Source of the DNA: Thermoanaerobacteraceae bacterium
GTDB taxonomy: Bacteria; Bacillota; Thermoanaerobacteria; Thermoanaerobacterales; UBA4877
Length of the DNA stretch: 34,277 bases
Assembly: GCA_030016635.1 (NCBI GenBank)
Contig: JASEJQ010000021.1
Coordinates: 1 to 34,277 of the forward strand
Direction: 5' to 3'
Positions 1-9,055 of this stretch are shown one piece after another. Made by a program: the position numbers and the translations under genes. Under the pieces are notes generated by a model. That model was given only the letters and a program-made list of their open reading frames with translations, was not told the origin of the DNA and did no database searches. How positions within the stretch are numbered: the stretch's first letter is position 1; each line of letters begins with the position of its first letter.

Positions 1-188
1 TCAGGACAACAGACGTTACCGGAGAGATAAAGCTTCCAGATGGAGTAGAGATGGTAATGCCAGGTGACAACATAAACATGGAGGTAACCCTGATAACACC
101 TATAGCCATAGAAGAAGGATTAAGGTTTGCTATAAGGGAAGGTGGCAGGACAGTAGGAGCAGGTGTTGTCGGTACTGTAATTGAATAA
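1..188 (+). CDS. tuf: Elongation factor Tu, C-terminal end (partial)
   Basis: The window opens inside this gene; reading starts at base 3 and gives 61 residues before the TAA at 186-188. The product delivers aminoacyl-tRNA to the ribosomal A site as a GTP complex. The visible part is the C-terminal beta-barrel, recognisable from the segments [25 protein letters not shown] and the ending [10 protein letters not shown], which is nearly invariant in bacterial EF-Tu. Its position just upstream of rpsJ is the usual junction of the str and S10 operons in Clostridia. The N-terminal GTPase domain lies outside the window. Confidence 0.97.
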   Translation, partial: RTTDVTGEIKLPDGVEMVMPGDNINMEVTLITPIAIEEGLRFAIREGGRTVGAGVVGTVIE

Positions 189-234
189 ATAAACACCAGG
201 CCGCGTGTATATGTAGTATAAAGGAGGGACTATG

Positions 235-543
235 ATGCCTAAGCAGAAAATAAGGATACGTCTAAAGGCATATGATCATGTTGTGCTGGATCAGTCTGCT
301 GAAAAGATAGTAGACACAGCCAGGAGGACAGGCGCTGAGGTTTCAGGACCAATACCCCTACCGACAGAGAAGAGTATAATAACTATCCTGAGAGCTCCGC
401 ACAAGTATAAAGATTCCAGAGAGCAGTTTGAGATAAGGACACATAAACGCCTTATTGATATATTAAATCCTACATCTAAGACAGTTGATGCCTTAATGAG
501 GCTTGATTTGCCAGCGGGTGTAGATATAGAAATAAAACTATAG
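235..543 (+). CDS. rpsJ: 30S ribosomal protein S10
   Basis: S10 is a head protein of the small subunit and, as NusE, pairs with NusB in antitermination. The 102-residue product has the family features [10 protein letters not shown] near the N-terminus, the PIPLPTEK segment, HKRLIDI, and an ending typical of S10 ([12 protein letters not shown]). Two ATG codons stand in tandem at 232 and 235. The second is preferred because the GGAGG at 223-227 lies 7 bases before it and S10 proteins normally begin MxKQKIRI. It is the first gene of the S10 operon, 46 bases after tuf. Confidence 0.97.
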   Translation: MPKQKIRIRLKAYDHVVLDQSAEKIVDTARRTGAEVSGPIPLPTEKSIITILRAPHKYKDSREQFEIRTHKRLIDILNPTSKTVDALMRLDLPAGVDIEIKL

Positions 544-577
544 GGCTAATAATTGCAATTAGCTAGGAGGTGGAGAC

Positions 578-1213
578 ATGAATAAGGGCATACTGGGGAA
601 AAAACTTGGGATGACTCAGATATTTGATAAAGATGGAAGAGCAGTTCCAGTTACTGTAGTTGAAGCAGGCCCCTGTGTAGTAGTTCAGAAGAAGACTGTT
701 GAAACTGATGGGTATAATGCCATACAGTTGGGCTTTGGGGATGTCAAGCCAAGAAGAATCAATAAGCCAATGATGGGGCACTTCAAGAAAGCAGGTTTGG
801 AGCCCAAAAAGTATCTCAGGGAATTTAGATTGGACGATATTACAAATTATGAAATTGGAAACATTATTGGCGTTGATATATTTAAGTCAGGTGATAAGGT
901 AGATGTAATAGCTACCTCAAAGGGTAAGGGTTTTGCTGGTGTTATCAAGAGATGGAATGCAAAGAGAGGTCCTATGGCCCATGGCTCTAAGTATCATAGG
1001 AGAGTAGGTTCCATGGGAGGAAGCACCTACCCGGCGAGAGTATTCAAAGGCAAGCACATGCCTGGACATATGGGAAATGAGAGGGTAACTGTTCAAAATT
1101 TAGAAGTGGTTAAAACTTATCCTGAAAAGAATTTGCTGCTTATAAAGGGGTCAGTACCTGGTATAAAAGGGTCTTTGCTTTATATAAGGGACTCAATTAA
1201 AGTGAGCAGGTAA
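578..1213 (+). CDS. rplC: 50S ribosomal protein L3
   Basis: L3 is an early-assembly protein of the large subunit whose extended loop reaches the peptidyl transferase centre. The 211-residue product begins [16 protein letters not shown] and has the diagnostic central loop [20 protein letters not shown], near residues 142-161, which holds the glutamine/methionine-type loop residues that approach 23S rRNA. The ATG follows GGAGGTGG by a normal distance. Full length with no anomaly; second gene of the S10 operon. Confidence 0.97.
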   Translation: MNKGILGKKLGMTQIFDKDGRAVPVTVVEAGPCVVVQKKTVETDGYNAIQLGFGDVKPRRINKPMMGHFKKAGLEPKKYLREFRLDDITNYEIGNIIGVDIFKSGDKVDVIATSKGKGFAGVIKRWNAKRGPMAHGSKYHRRVGSMGGSTYPARVFKGKHMPGHMGNERVTVQNLEVVKTYPEKNLLLIKGSVPGIKGSLLYIRDSIKVSR

Positions 1214-1231
1214 GTGAAGGGAGGAACTAAG

Positions 1232-1855
1232 ATGGCATTGGCCAAAGTTTACAATACTAATGGTGAACAGGTTGGAGAAATAGAACTTAATGAAGAACTT
1301 TTCAATGCGCCTGTTAATAAAGAGGTCCTCCATGAGGTGGTTTTAAATTATCTTGCAAATCAAAGGCAAGGTACCCATGCTACCAGAACCCGCGGTATGG
1401 TAAGAGGCGGTGGCAGAAAGCCCTGGAGACAGAAGGGAACAGGTAGGGCCAGGCAGGGGAGTATAAGGGCACCTCAATGGATAAAAGGTGGAGTTGTGTT
1501 TGGACCACATCCGAGAAGTTACAGATATACCCTACCAAAGAGCTTAAAGAAGGTCGCAATGAGATCAGCTCTTAGTTCTAAATACATTGAAAACAAGATA
1601 ATTGTACTTGATAGTCTGGATTTAAGTCAGCCAAAAACTAAAGAAATTGTTAAAATACTTAACAATCTCAAGGCGGATAATAAGACTCTCATTGTACTTT
1701 CTGATAAAAATGAAAATGTCTATAAATCATCAAGAAATATACCAGGTGTTAAAACCACATATATTGGCCTGATGAATGTATATGACATTATGACTCACGA
1801 CACCTTCATTATTACAAAAGATGCTGTCAATAAGGTGGAGGAGGTGTACGCCTGA
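1232..1855 (+). CDS. rplD: 50S ribosomal protein L4
   Basis: L4 lines the peptide exit tunnel and in many bacteria represses its own operon. The 207-residue product begins [16 protein letters not shown] and carries the extended tunnel loop [17 protein letters not shown], a strong family signature. An upstream in-frame GTG at 1214 would overlie the AGGGAGG ribosome-binding site, so the ATG at 1232, seven bases after that site, is taken as the start. The TGA stop overlaps the ATG of rplW by one base (TGATG), suggesting translational coupling. Confidence 0.96.
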   Translation: MALAKVYNTNGEQVGEIELNEELFNAPVNKEVLHEVVLNYLANQRQGTHATRTRGMVRGGGRKPWRQKGTGRARQGSIRAPQWIKGGVVFGPHPRSYRYTLPKSLKKVAMRSALSSKYIENKIIVLDSLDLSQPKTKEIVKILNNLKADNKTLIVLSDKNENVYKSSRNIPGVKTTYIGLMNVYDIMTHDTFIITKDAVNKVEEVYA

Positions 1856-2145
1856 TGGATCTCCATGATGTTTTGATACGACCGATTGTTACAGAGAAAA
1901 CCATGGAAATGATGGCTGATAAGAAATATGCTTTTGCTGTTAACAGAAGTGCTACAAAGACCCAGATTAAAAATGCAGTAGAGAAAATATTTAATGTAAA
2001 GGTTGAAAAAGTTTATACGGCAAATCGTTCAGGAAAAGTAAAAAGGGTAGGCCGATTTGAAGGCAAGAGGCCAGATTGGAAAAGAGCCATAGTTAAACTT
2101 ACAGAAGATAGTAAAGGAATTGAGTTCTTTGAAGGACTAATGTAA
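1855..2145 (+). CDS. rplW: 50S ribosomal protein L23
   Basis: L23 sits at the tunnel exit, where it docks trigger factor and the signal recognition particle. The 96-residue product begins with the family pattern [12 protein letters not shown] and contains the loop [19 protein letters not shown], which matches bacterial L23. It starts on the base where rplD ends and has a GGAGGAGG site inside the rplD 3' end. The length is normal. Confidence 0.96.
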   Translation: MDLHDVLIRPIVTEKTMEMMADKKYAFAVNRSATKTQIKNAVEKIFNVKVEKVYTANRSGKVKRVGRFEGKRPDWKRAIVKLTEDSKGIEFFEGLM

Positions 2146-2167
2146 TTTCCTAAAGGAGGTTAAAAAA

Positions 2168-2998
2168 ATGGCTATAAAAAAATATAAGCCTACCTCGCCT
2201 GGAAGAAGGTTCATGTCTGTCAACACTTTCAGTGAGATTACAAAGACTGAGCCTGAAAAGTCACTGGTAGTAAGTCTAACCAATAAAGCTGGAAGAAACG
2301 TATATGGAAGGATTACAGTCAGGCATAGAGGCGGTGGGCACAAGAGGCTCTACAGAATTGTTGATTTTAAAAGAAATAAATTTGGCGTCCCAGCTAGGGT
2401 CGCTGCTATCGAATACGACCCTAACAGGACAGCATATATAGCACTGCTGTATTATGCTGACGGTGAGAAAAGATATATACTGGCACCCGAGGGATTGAAG
2501 GTAGGAGATATAGTTCAGTCGGGTGAAGGCGCAGATATAAAAGTAGGAAATGCTTTAAAACTGAAAAATATCCCTGTTGGTACAGTAATTCACAATATAG
2601 AGCTTGTACCGGGAAAAGGTGGGCAGCTTGTAAGGGCAGCAGGTTCTTCGGCTCAATTGCTTGCCAAAGAAGGTACTTATGCCCAGGTCCGCTTACCTTC
2701 TTCGGAGGTTCGTTTGGTCAGGACGGAATGTATGGCAACAATAGGTCAGGTATCTAATATAGATCATGAAAATGTGACAATAGGAAAGGCCGGCAGGACC
2801 AGATGGATGGGTATAAGACCAACAGTAAGAGGGTCAGTTATGAACCCGATAGACCATCCTCATGGTGGTGGTGAAGGTAAAGCACCTGTAGGACACCCAG
2901 GTCCGCTTACACCGTGGGGCAAACCAGCTCTGGGCTATAAGACCAGGAAGAAACATAAAACTTCTGACAAACTTATTGTCAAAAGACGCAGTAAGTAA
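2168..2998 (+). CDS. rplB: 50S ribosomal protein L2
   Basis: L2 is one of the oldest ribosomal proteins and is needed for subunit association and peptidyl transferase assembly. The 276-residue product starts [16 protein letters not shown], has the RNA-binding segment [17 protein letters not shown] near residues 49-65, and contains the near-universal [12 protein letters not shown] at about 224-235, including the histidine region at the catalytic centre. AAAGGAGG precedes the ATG. Length and order are normal. Confidence 0.98.
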   Translation: MAIKKYKPTSPGRRFMSVNTFSEITKTEPEKSLVVSLTNKAGRNVYGRITVRHRGGGHKRLYRIVDFKRNKFGVPARVAAIEYDPNRTAYIALLYYADGEKRYILAPEGLKVGDIVQSGEGADIKVGNALKLKNIPVGTVIHNIELVPGKGGQLVRAAGSSAQLLAKEGTYAQVRLPSSEVRLVRTECMATIGQVSNIDHENVTIGKAGRTRWMGIRPTVRGSVMNPIDHPHGGGEGKAPVGHPGPLTPWGKPALGYKTRKKHKTSDKLIVKRRSK

Positions 2999-3010
2999 GG
3001 GAGGGGTAAG

Positions 3011-3295
3011 ATGAGCAGGTCAGTAAAAAAAGGACCTTTTGTAAATGAAAGATTGTTGGCTCGAATAATTGAGATGAACAAGACTGGCGACAAGAAAGTC
3101 TTAAGAACCTGGTCCAGAAGTTCTACTATAGTTCCTGAGATGGTAGGCCATACTATAGCTGTACATGATGGTAGAAAGCATGTGCCGGTTTATATAACCG
3201 AGGATATGGTTGGACATAAATTGGGTGAATTTGCTCCCACCAGGACTTTCAGAGGTCATGCAGGTTCAGAGAAGACAACAAAAATCAAAAAGTAG
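3011..3295 (+). CDS. rpsS: 30S ribosomal protein S19
   Basis: S19 forms a complex with S13 in the head of the small subunit near the A and P sites. The 94-residue product begins [16 protein letters not shown] and shows [17 protein letters not shown] and [14 protein letters not shown], all classical S19 blocks. A GGGAGGGG site lies just upstream. Nothing unusual. Confidence 0.97.
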   Translation: MSRSVKKGPFVNERLLARIIEMNKTGDKKVLRTWSRSSTIVPEMVGHTIAVHDGRKHVPVYITEDMVGHKLGEFAPTRTFRGHAGSEKTTKIKK

Positions 3296-3319
3296 CCAAA
3301 GGTGAGGAGGTATATAAAG

Positions 3320-3652
3320 GTGGAAGCTAAGGCAACATTAAAATACGCCAGGATTTCTCCAAGAAAGGTTATGATTGTACTGGACCTTATAAGAGGAAAA
3401 CAAATTGATGAGGCAACGGCAATCCTCAAATATACGCCTAAAAGAGCTTCATATATAGTTGGAAAACTATTAAATTCCGCTATAGCCAATGCTGAAAATA
3501 ATTTCAATATGAACAGGGATAAACTTTTTATTTCCAAAGCTTATGCCGACCAGGGACCAACTTTAAAAAGATACCTGCCAAGAGCCCATGGAAGAGCAGA
3601 CGTTATAAGAAAGAGGACCAGCCACATAACTCTGGTTCTTGAAGAAAAGTGA
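3320..3652 (+). CDS. rplV: 50S ribosomal protein L22
   Basis: L22 contributes a hairpin to the nascent peptide tunnel, where macrolide-resistance changes are known in other species. The 110-residue product reads [18 protein letters not shown] at the N-terminus and ends with the tunnel hairpin [20 protein letters not shown]. The start is taken as GTG at 3320, nine bases after AGGAGG (3305-3310). An in-frame GTG at 3302 overlies that site and would add six basic residues not typical of L22. Confidence 0.95.
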   Translation: MEAKATLKYARISPRKVMIVLDLIRGKQIDEATAILKYTPKRASYIVGKLLNSAIANAENNFNMNRDKLFISKAYADQGPTLKRYLPRAHGRADVIRKRTSHITLVLEEK

Positions 3653-3667
3653 GAAGGAGGTATAAGT

Positions 3668-4330
3668 ATGGGTCAAAAGGTTAATCCCAATGGATTCAGG
3701 GTAGGTATCATCAGGGATTGGAATGCAAGATGGTATGCAAAAGGCAATAACTTTGGTGATACACTGGTTGAGGATATAAAACTTAGAGATTTTATAAAAA
3801 ATGCAGCTTCTGAAGCTGGTATTTCGAACATTGAGATTGAAAGGGATATCCATCGTATAAGAATAAATATTCATACTGCTAAACCAGGGATATTGATTGG
3901 TAAGGGCGGTACAGGAATTGACGATTTAAAGAAAACATTAGAACAAATAACTGGTAAAACTGTTCTTTTAAATGTTATTGAGATAAAGAGACCTGAACTG
4001 GATGCACAGCTTGTTGCTGAAAATATAGCGCTTCAACTTGAAAGAAGAATATCATTTAGAAGAGCAATGAAACAGGCTATGTCAAGGGCAATGAAGGCCG
4101 GAGCAAAGGGAATTAAGGCATCAGTTGCTGGAAGGCTCGGGGGTGCTGAAATAGCAAGGACTGAAACCTATCATGAAGGGGTTGTGCCTTTGCAGACGCT
4201 TCGTGCTGATATAGATTATGGTTTTGCAGAGGCCAAAACAACCTATGGAAGAATAGGTGTAAAGGTCTGGATTAATAAGGGTGAAGTTTTACCTGTGCTG
4301 AAGAAGGAAGCAGCAGAAGGAGGAATGTAA
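3668..4330 (+). CDS. rpsC: 30S ribosomal protein S3
   Basis: S3 lines the mRNA entry channel. The 220-residue product begins [18 protein letters not shown], has an N-terminal KH RNA-binding domain with the loop [12 protein letters not shown] near residues 76-87, and the C-terminal domain with [12 protein letters not shown]. It is preceded by AAGGAGG. The length is usual for Firmicutes S3 and the stop lies two bases before the rplP start. Confidence 0.97.
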   Translation: MGQKVNPNGFRVGIIRDWNARWYAKGNNFGDTLVEDIKLRDFIKNAASEAGISNIEIERDIHRIRINIHTAKPGILIGKGGTGIDDLKKTLEQITGKTVLLNVIEIKRPELDAQLVAENIALQLERRISFRRAMKQAMSRAMKAGAKGIKASVAGRLGGAEIARTETYHEGVVPLQTLRADIDYGFAEAKTTYGRIGVKVWINKGEVLPVLKKEAAEGGM

Positions 4331-4332
4331 TC

Positions 4333-4779
4333 ATGTTGATGCCCAAAAGGGTTAAATATAGAAAACCTCATAGAGGGTCTGTACCAGATCCAGATTCTAA
4401 AGCTGCAAGGGGTAATACACTGACATATGGTGAATTTGGTCTGCAGGCTTTGGAACCTGCATGGATAACATCTGCGCAGATTGAGGCGGCCCGTATTGCG
4501 ATGACCAGGTATATAAAAAGAGGAGGAAAGGTCTGGATTAAGATTTTTCCAGACAAACCAATAACAAAAAAGCCTGCTGAAACAAGAATGGGTTCCGGCA
4601 AAGGTGCCCCTGAATACTGGGTAGCAGTTGTAAAACCCGGCAGGGTACTTTTTGAGATTGGTGGTGTAAGTGAGGAGACTGCGAAGGAGGCTTTAAGACT
4701 GGCGAAGTATAAGCTTCCCATCAAGACCAGATTTATAAAACGTGAAGATTTGGGTGGTGAAAACAATGAAAGCCAGTGA
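4333..4779 (+). CDS. rplP: 50S ribosomal protein L16
   Basis: L16 helps form the A-site region of the large subunit. The 148-residue product has [37 protein letters not shown] and [19 protein letters not shown], all diagnostic. ATG at 4333 is chosen because AAGGAGG at 4317-4323 is 9 bases away and the family begins MLxPKRVKYR; the ATG at 4339 is too far. The stretch at residues 15-26 ([12 protein letters not shown]) is odd: relatives usually have a shorter, more basic run here (of the type GRMKGNAKRG), so this copy appears to carry about three extra residues with two aspartates. Confidence 0.97.
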   Translation: MLMPKRVKYRKPHRGSVPDPDSKAARGNTLTYGEFGLQALEPAWITSAQIEAARIAMTRYIKRGGKVWIKIFPDKPITKKPAETRMGSGKGAPEYWVAVVKPGRVLFEIGGVSEETAKEALRLAKYKLPIKTRFIKREDLGGENNESQ

Positions 4780-4963
4780 TATAAAAGATATGACAAATGG
4801 TGAATTAAATCAAAAACTTTCCGAGTTGAAAGAGGAATTGTTTAATCTGAGGTTTCAGCTGGCTACCGGCCAACTTGAAAATACAAGCAGGATCAAGCTG
4901 GTAAGAAAAGATATTGCGCGGATCAAGACGATTTTAAGGGAACGCCAGATCAAAGCGGTTTAA
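4766..4963 (+). CDS. rpmC: 50S ribosomal protein L29
   Basis: L29 is a small two-helix protein at the tunnel exit beside L23. The 65-residue product [14 protein letters not shown]… has the family core [18 protein letters not shown] followed by [15 protein letters not shown]. The start is the ATG at 4766, inside the last 14 bases of rplP, giving a coupled overlap. An in-frame GTG at 4742 would add eight residues absent from the family. The ribosome-binding site (GGTGGTGA) is weak, in line with coupling to rplP. Confidence 0.93.
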   Translation: MKASDIKDMTNGELNQKLSELKEELFNLRFQLATGQLENTSRIKLVRKDIARIKTILRERQIKAV

Positions 4964-4976
4964 AGGAGGTTAGTAT

Positions 4977-5237
4977 ATGGAGACAGTAAGGGCTAAGCGC
5001 AAGGAAAGAATTGGTTTAGTAGTGAGCGACAAGATGGATAAGACAATAGTGGTTGCAGTGGAAGACAGGGTAAAGCATCCCCTTTATGGGAAAATAGTCA
5101 AGAGGACTAAGAAATATAAAGCCCATGATGAAAACAATGAGGCACATATAGGAGATAGAGTCCTTATTATGGAAACCAGGCCGCTTAGTAAGGAAAAAAG
5201 GTGGAGGCTGGTTAATATAATCGAAAGGGCAAAATAA
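4977..5237 (+). CDS. rpsQ: 30S ribosomal protein S17
   Basis: S17 is a primary 16S rRNA-binding protein with an OB fold. The 86-residue product has the signature [20 protein letters not shown] and later [19 protein letters not shown] and [20 protein letters not shown], matching bacterial S17 throughout. AAAGGAGG lies upstream. Ordinary. Confidence 0.97.
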   Translation: METVRAKRKERIGLVVSDKMDKTIVVAVEDRVKHPLYGKIVKRTKKYKAHDENNEAHIGDRVLIMETRPLSKEKRWRLVNIIERAK

Positions 5238-5255
5238 TGAAAGGAGGTCTATCCC

Positions 5256-5624
5256 ATGATTCAACCGCAAACGAGGCTAAAGGTTGCTGATAACACAGGT
5301 GCGAAGGAGATCATGTGTATAAGGGTTCTCGGTGGTCCTAATAGGAAATTTGGGAATATAGGTGATATAATAGTTGCTTCTGTTAAAAGTGCAACACCTG
5401 GAGGTGTTGTAAAAAAAGGAGATGTAGTTAAGGCAGTTGTTGTAAGGTCCGTAAGCGGTCTTGGGCGAAAGGATGGTACGTATATCAGGTTTGATGAGAA
5501 TGCAGCGGTTATAATCAAAGATGATTTACAACCGAGAGGTACGCGTATTTTTGGACCTGTTGCCAGAGAACTGCGCGATAAGAACTTTATGAAGATAATT
5601 TCTCTTGCACCAGAAGTGCTTTGA
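5256..5624 (+). CDS. rplN: 50S ribosomal protein L14
   Basis: L14 sits at the subunit interface and contacts 16S rRNA. The 122-residue product starts [19 protein letters not shown] and includes [29 protein letters not shown] and [14 protein letters not shown], the most conserved L14 blocks; it ends [10 protein letters not shown]. Length is exactly that of typical bacterial L14. Confidence 0.98.
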   Translation: MIQPQTRLKVADNTGAKEIMCIRVLGGPNRKFGNIGDIIVASVKSATPGGVVKKGDVVKAVVVRSVSGLGRKDGTYIRFDENAAVIIKDDLQPRGTRIFGPVARELRDKNFMKIISLAPEVL

Positions 5625-5638
5625 TTGGAGGTGGCAAA

Positions 5639-5959
5639 ATGCCTAAGGTGCATGTTAAAAAAGGAGATACGGTTGTTATTATATCAGGTGAAGATAGGGG
5701 TAAAAAGGGAAAGGTTCTTAAGGTAATTCCAGATGAGGGAAAAATTCTTGTTGAGGGAATAAATGTGGTAACCAAGCATAAGAAGCCGAGTGGCCAGGCC
5801 CAACAGGCTGGAATTATTCATGAGGAAGCGCCAATATATAGCTCCAAGGCTTTATTATATTGCAATAACTGCGGAAAAGGTGTCAGATTTGGCAGAAAAA
5901 TTCTTGAAAGCGGACAAAAAGTGAGATATTGCAAAGTCTGTGGGGAGAATTTAGACTGA
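5639..5959 (+). CDS. rplX: 50S ribosomal protein L24, zinc-binding form
   Basis: L24 is an assembly-initiating protein with a KOW motif, seen here as [20 protein letters not shown] at residues 7-26. The 106-residue product has four cysteines (C75, C78, C98, C101) as two CxxC pairs near the C-terminus, the metal-binding version found in many Clostridia. The ATG at 5639 is used because GGAGGTGG at 5626-5633 is correctly placed before it; a TTG at 5621 overlaps the rplN stop and lies upstream of the site. Confidence 0.95.
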   Translation: MPKVHVKKGDTVVIISGEDRGKKGKVLKVIPDEGKILVEGINVVTKHKKPSGQAQQAGIIHEEAPIYSSKALLYCNNCGKGVRFGRKILESGQKVRYCKVCGENLD

Positions 5960-5972
5960 AAGGAGGTTTAAT

Positions 5973-6521
5973 ATGCCGATAATACCGAGACTAAAAGAGA
6001 AATACTTAAATGAGGTAGTGCCTCAATTAATAGATAAATTCCATTATGAAAATCCGATGCAGGTGCCGAAATTAGAGAAAATAGTAATTAATTCGGGCAT
6101 AGGCGAGGGGAAGGAAAACCCAAAGGCTCTTGATGAAATGGCAGACGAGATAAAGATGATTACAGGACAGAAACCTGTAATCACGAAAGCAAAAAAATCC
6201 ATTGCTAACTTTAAAATAAGGAAGGGTATGCCAATCGGTGTTATGGTAACACTTAGAGGCAACAGGATGTATGAATTTGCAGATAAACTCTTGAGTGTTG
6301 CGCTTCCAAGAGTTAGAGATTTTAGAGGGGTCTCTTCAAAATCCTTTGATGGACGTGGTAATTATACTCTGGGCATAAAAGAACAGTTGATTTTCCCCGA
6401 GATTGATTACGATAAAGTGGAAAGAATCAGAGGTATGGAGATTGTGTTTGTTACCACTGCAAAGAATGATGAGGAAGGTTACGAGCTTTTAAGATTATTA
6501 GGAATGCCTTTTTCAAAGTAA
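5973..6521 (+). CDS. rplE: 50S ribosomal protein L5
   Basis: L5 binds 5S rRNA and contacts the P-site tRNA. The 182-residue product shows [14 protein letters not shown], the block [40 protein letters not shown], and the C-terminal [16 protein letters not shown], all diagnostic of bacterial L5. The length is near the usual 179. Preceded by AAAGGAGG. Confidence 0.97.
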   Translation: MPIIPRLKEKYLNEVVPQLIDKFHYENPMQVPKLEKIVINSGIGEGKENPKALDEMADEIKMITGQKPVITKAKKSIANFKIRKGMPIGVMVTLRGNRMYEFADKLLSVALPRVRDFRGVSSKSFDGRGNYTLGIKEQLIFPEIDYDKVERIRGMEIVFVTTAKNDEEGYELLRLLGMPFSK

Positions 6522-6533
6522 GGGAGGGATAAA

Positions 6534-6719
6534 ATGGCACGCAAAGCGTTGAAAATAAAGCAGCAGAGGCCACAAAAGTATTCCACAAGAGAATACAACA
6601 GGTGCAAAATCTGCGGCAGGCCGCATGCCTATCTAAGAAAGTTTGGTATGTGCCGTCTTTGCTTCAGGAAATATGCCCATGAGGGTATAATACCCGGCGT
6701 TAAAAAGGCAAGCTGGTAA
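6534..6719 (+). CDS. rpsN: 30S ribosomal protein S14, type Z (zinc)
   Basis: A 61-residue S14 of the short zinc-binding class, with cysteines C24, C27, C40 and C43 forming two CxxC pairs in [20 protein letters not shown]. The protein supports the head of the small subunit. The short type lacks the insertion of E. coli S14 and is the standard Firmicutes form at this position in the spc operon. ATG follows GGGAGGG. Confidence 0.97.
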   Translation: MARKALKIKQQRPQKYSTREYNRCKICGRPHAYLRKFGMCRLCFRKYAHEGIIPGVKKASW

Positions 6720-6738
6720 TAGGGAGGAGGTATATCTA

Positions 6739-7134
6739 ATGGTTACAGATCCAATAGCTGATATGTTAACCCGAATCAGGAATGCCAACATAGTTAAAAT
6801 GGATACAGTTGACATTCCAGCTTCTAATGTAAAAAAGAGTATTGCTGAAATTTTGTATAATGAGGGTTTTATCGAATCCTATGAGATAATAGATGATGGT
6901 AAGCAAGGTATAATCAGAGTGAAAATGAAATATGGCGCGGATAAAGAAAGGGTAATTAGCGGACTTAAAAGAATAAGTAAACCAGGTCTTAGAGTATATG
7001 CTACAAAGGATCAAGTTCCGAAAGTTTTAGGAGGACTTGGAATTGCCATATTATCCACGCCGAAAGGTGTAATTACTGACAAAAAAGCCAGGCAGGAGGG
7101 CATTGGAGGGGAAGTCCTCTGCTATATCTGGTAA
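6739..7134 (+). CDS. rpsH: 30S ribosomal protein S8
   Basis: S8 is a central-domain 16S rRNA-binding protein and spc operon autoregulator in E. coli. The 131-residue product begins [17 protein letters not shown] and ends with the family block [22 protein letters not shown]. The ATG is preceded by GGGAGGAGG. No irregularities. Confidence 0.97.
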   Translation: MVTDPIADMLTRIRNANIVKMDTVDIPASNVKKSIAEILYNEGFIESYEIIDDGKQGIIRVKMKYGADKERVISGLKRISKPGLRVYATKDQVPKVLGGLGIAILSTPKGVITDKKARQEGIGGEVLCYIW

Positions 7135-7151
7135 AAAAGGGAGGTGCTAAA

Positions 7152-7694
7152 ATGTCGAGAATAGGGAAAAAGCCTATTGCCATACCTCAAGGGGTTCAGG
7201 TTGATATCTCCGAAGACAATGAGGTAAGTGTTAAAGGTCCTAAAGGCGAATTAAAACAAACATTTAATAAAAATATGATTATTGAGAAGGTTGACAATGC
7301 TATAATCGTCAAACGGCCAAATGACAATAAGTTTAATCATTCTCTGCATGGTCTCACCAGGACACTCATTGCTAATATGGTTGAGGGTGTGACCAAAGGT
7401 TATGAAAAGTCTTTGGAAATTGTCGGAGTTGGATATAGAGCTTCTAAACAAGGGAAAAAGCTTATTTTAAACCTTGGTTATTCTCATCCAATAGAGATCG
7501 AAGAAGAACCGGGAATAGAGATTGCTGTAGAAGGAAATAACAAGATAATTGTAAAAGGTATTGATAAGCAGAGAGTAGGCCAGGTAGCCGCTATAATAAG
7601 GGACAAGAGAAGACCAGATGCATATAAAGGAAAGGGTATCAGGTATTCAGGCGAGGTTATCAGGTTAAAAGAAGGTAAGACAGGCAAGAAGTAG
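7152..7694 (+). CDS. rplF: 50S ribosomal protein L6
   Basis: L6 lies near the GTPase centre of the large subunit. The 180-residue product begins [19 protein letters not shown] and contains two repeated L6 domains; the C-terminal signature [19 protein letters not shown] with [11 protein letters not shown] is clear. The length is typical and GGGAGG is upstream. Confidence 0.97.
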   Translation: MSRIGKKPIAIPQGVQVDISEDNEVSVKGPKGELKQTFNKNMIIEKVDNAIIVKRPNDNKFNHSLHGLTRTLIANMVEGVTKGYEKSLEIVGVGYRASKQGKKLILNLGYSHPIEIEEEPGIEIAVEGNNKIIVKGIDKQRVGQVAAIIRDKRRPDAYKGKGIRYSGEVIRLKEGKTGKK

Positions 7695-7710
7695 GAAGGA
7701 GTGATTTGCT

Positions 7711-8079
7711 TTGATTAATAAACCAGGTAAAAATATTGGGAGACAGTTACGCCATGAAAGGTTGCGTAAAAAAGTTGTTGGCACAGCTGAGCGTCCCCGT
7801 CTCTCGGTTTACAGAAGTCTTAACAATTTCTATGTACAGGTAATCAATGATGAAATTGGTCATACTTTGGTTTCAGCATCGAGTTTGGAACCGGAGATGA
7901 GAGTGCGTCTTTCAAATGGTTCCAACAAGGAGAGTGCAGAATTGGTGGGGAGGCTTATAGCAGAAAGAGCTCTTGCTAAGGGTATTACGAAGGTAGTATT
8001 TGATAGAGGCGGCTATAAATATCACGGTACGATAAAAGCTTTAGCGGATGCTGCCAGAGAAGGTGGATTAGAATTTTAA
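7711..8079 (+). CDS. rplR: 50S ribosomal protein L18
   Basis: L18 joins 5S rRNA to the large subunit with L5. The 122-residue product has [20 protein letters not shown] and [20 protein letters not shown], both diagnostic. The start is a TTG at 7711, nine bases after the GGAG at 7698-7701; no ATG is available upstream in frame with a site. Near-usual length for Firmicutes L18. Confidence 0.95.
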   Translation: MINKPGKNIGRQLRHERLRKKVVGTAERPRLSVYRSLNNFYVQVINDEIGHTLVSASSLEPEMRVRLSNGSNKESAELVGRLIAERALAKGITKVVFDRGGYKYHGTIKALADAAREGGLEF

Positions 8080-8091
8080 AGGAGGGAAATT

Positions 8092-8586
8092 ATGCGGATC
8101 AATCCTAACGGTTTAGATTTAAAAGAAACCGTAATAACTATGAATCGTGTAGCAAAAGTCGTCAAGGGCGGTAAAAATTTCAGGTTTAGTGTTCTTGTGG
8201 TTGTTGGAGATGGAAACGGTCATGTTGGTGTTGGTACAGGAAAAGCTGCCGAAATACCAGAGGCAATACGTAAAGCCGTTGAGGATGCAAAAAAATCACT
8301 TATAATAGTCCCAATTGTAGGTACAACTATACCTCATGAGATTGTTGGTGAGTTTGGGGCTGGAAAAGTTCTGTTAAAGCCTGCAAGAGAAGGCACCGGT
8401 GTTATCGCGGGTGGTCCTGTAAGGGCGCTTTTAGAGGCAGCTGGTATAAAAGACGTAAGGGCGAAATCACTGGGCAGCGATAATGCGAGGAATGTTGTAA
8501 ATGCAGCCTTTGAAGGACTTAAAAATTTAAAGACGGTACAGGATGTAGCAAGACTTAGAGGCAAGAATGTGGCTGAAGTAATATAA
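8092..8586 (+). CDS. rpsE: 30S ribosomal protein S5
   Basis: S5 shapes the mRNA channel and influences decoding accuracy. The 164-residue product has the N-terminal RNA-binding part [20 protein letters not shown], the loop [16 protein letters not shown], and the C-terminal block [28 protein letters not shown] precedes the ATG. The next gene is rplO after only 27 bases, so the L30 gene that normally sits here is missing. Confidence 0.97.
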   Translation: MRINPNGLDLKETVITMNRVAKVVKGGKNFRFSVLVVVGDGNGHVGVGTGKAAEIPEAIRKAVEDAKKSLIIVPIVGTTIPHEIVGEFGAGKVLLKPAREGTGVIAGGPVRALLEAAGIKDVRAKSLGSDNARNVVNAAFEGLKNLKTVQDVARLRGKNVAEVI

Positions 8587-8613
8587 CTCCATGATTTCAA
8601 GGGAGGTGTCTAA

Positions 8614-9054
8614 ATGAATATACAGGAATTAAAACCTGCTGAGGGTTCCAGAAAAGATAAAAAGCGTGTAGGAAGAGGTATTGGGTCTGGACATGGTAAA
8701 ACTTCCACAAGAGGTCACAAAGGCCAATATGCCAGGAGCGGCACAGGAATAAAACCGGGATTTGAAGGTGGCCAGATGCCTTTGCAGAGGAGACTTCCTA
8801 AAAGAGGTTTTACAAATATATTTAAGAAAGAGTATGCTATCGTCAATATTAAAGAACTCAATGAATTTGATAACGACACAGTGATTACACAAGAGTTGCT
8901 TATGGAGCATGGCAGAATAAAGGATGTTAAGGATGGCCTGAAAGTCCTTGGTGATGGTGAATTAAACAAAAGATTGACAGTCAGAGCAAATATTTTCAGT
9001 AAATCTGCCATAGAGAAGATTGAAAGGGCTGGCGGAAAGGCAGAGGTGATTTAA
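8614..9054 (+). CDS. rplO: 50S ribosomal protein L15
   Basis: L15 is a late-assembly protein with a long glycine-rich extension. The 146-residue product begins [20 protein letters not shown] and continues with [19 protein letters not shown] and [18 protein letters not shown], all family marks. GGGAGGTG is upstream. Its TAA lies one base before the secY start, consistent with coupling. Confidence 0.97.
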   Translation: MNIQELKPAEGSRKDKKRVGRGIGSGHGKTSTRGHKGQYARSGTGIKPGFEGGQMPLQRRLPKRGFTNIFKKEYAIVNIKELNEFDNDTVITQELLMEHGRIKDVKDGLKVLGDGELNKRLTVRANIFSKSAIEKIERAGGKAEVI

Positions 9055-9055
9055 A

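Noticed and set aside
4368-4796. 142-codon open frame opposite rplP
   Set aside because: Antisense to a certain ribosomal protein gene, with no family features.
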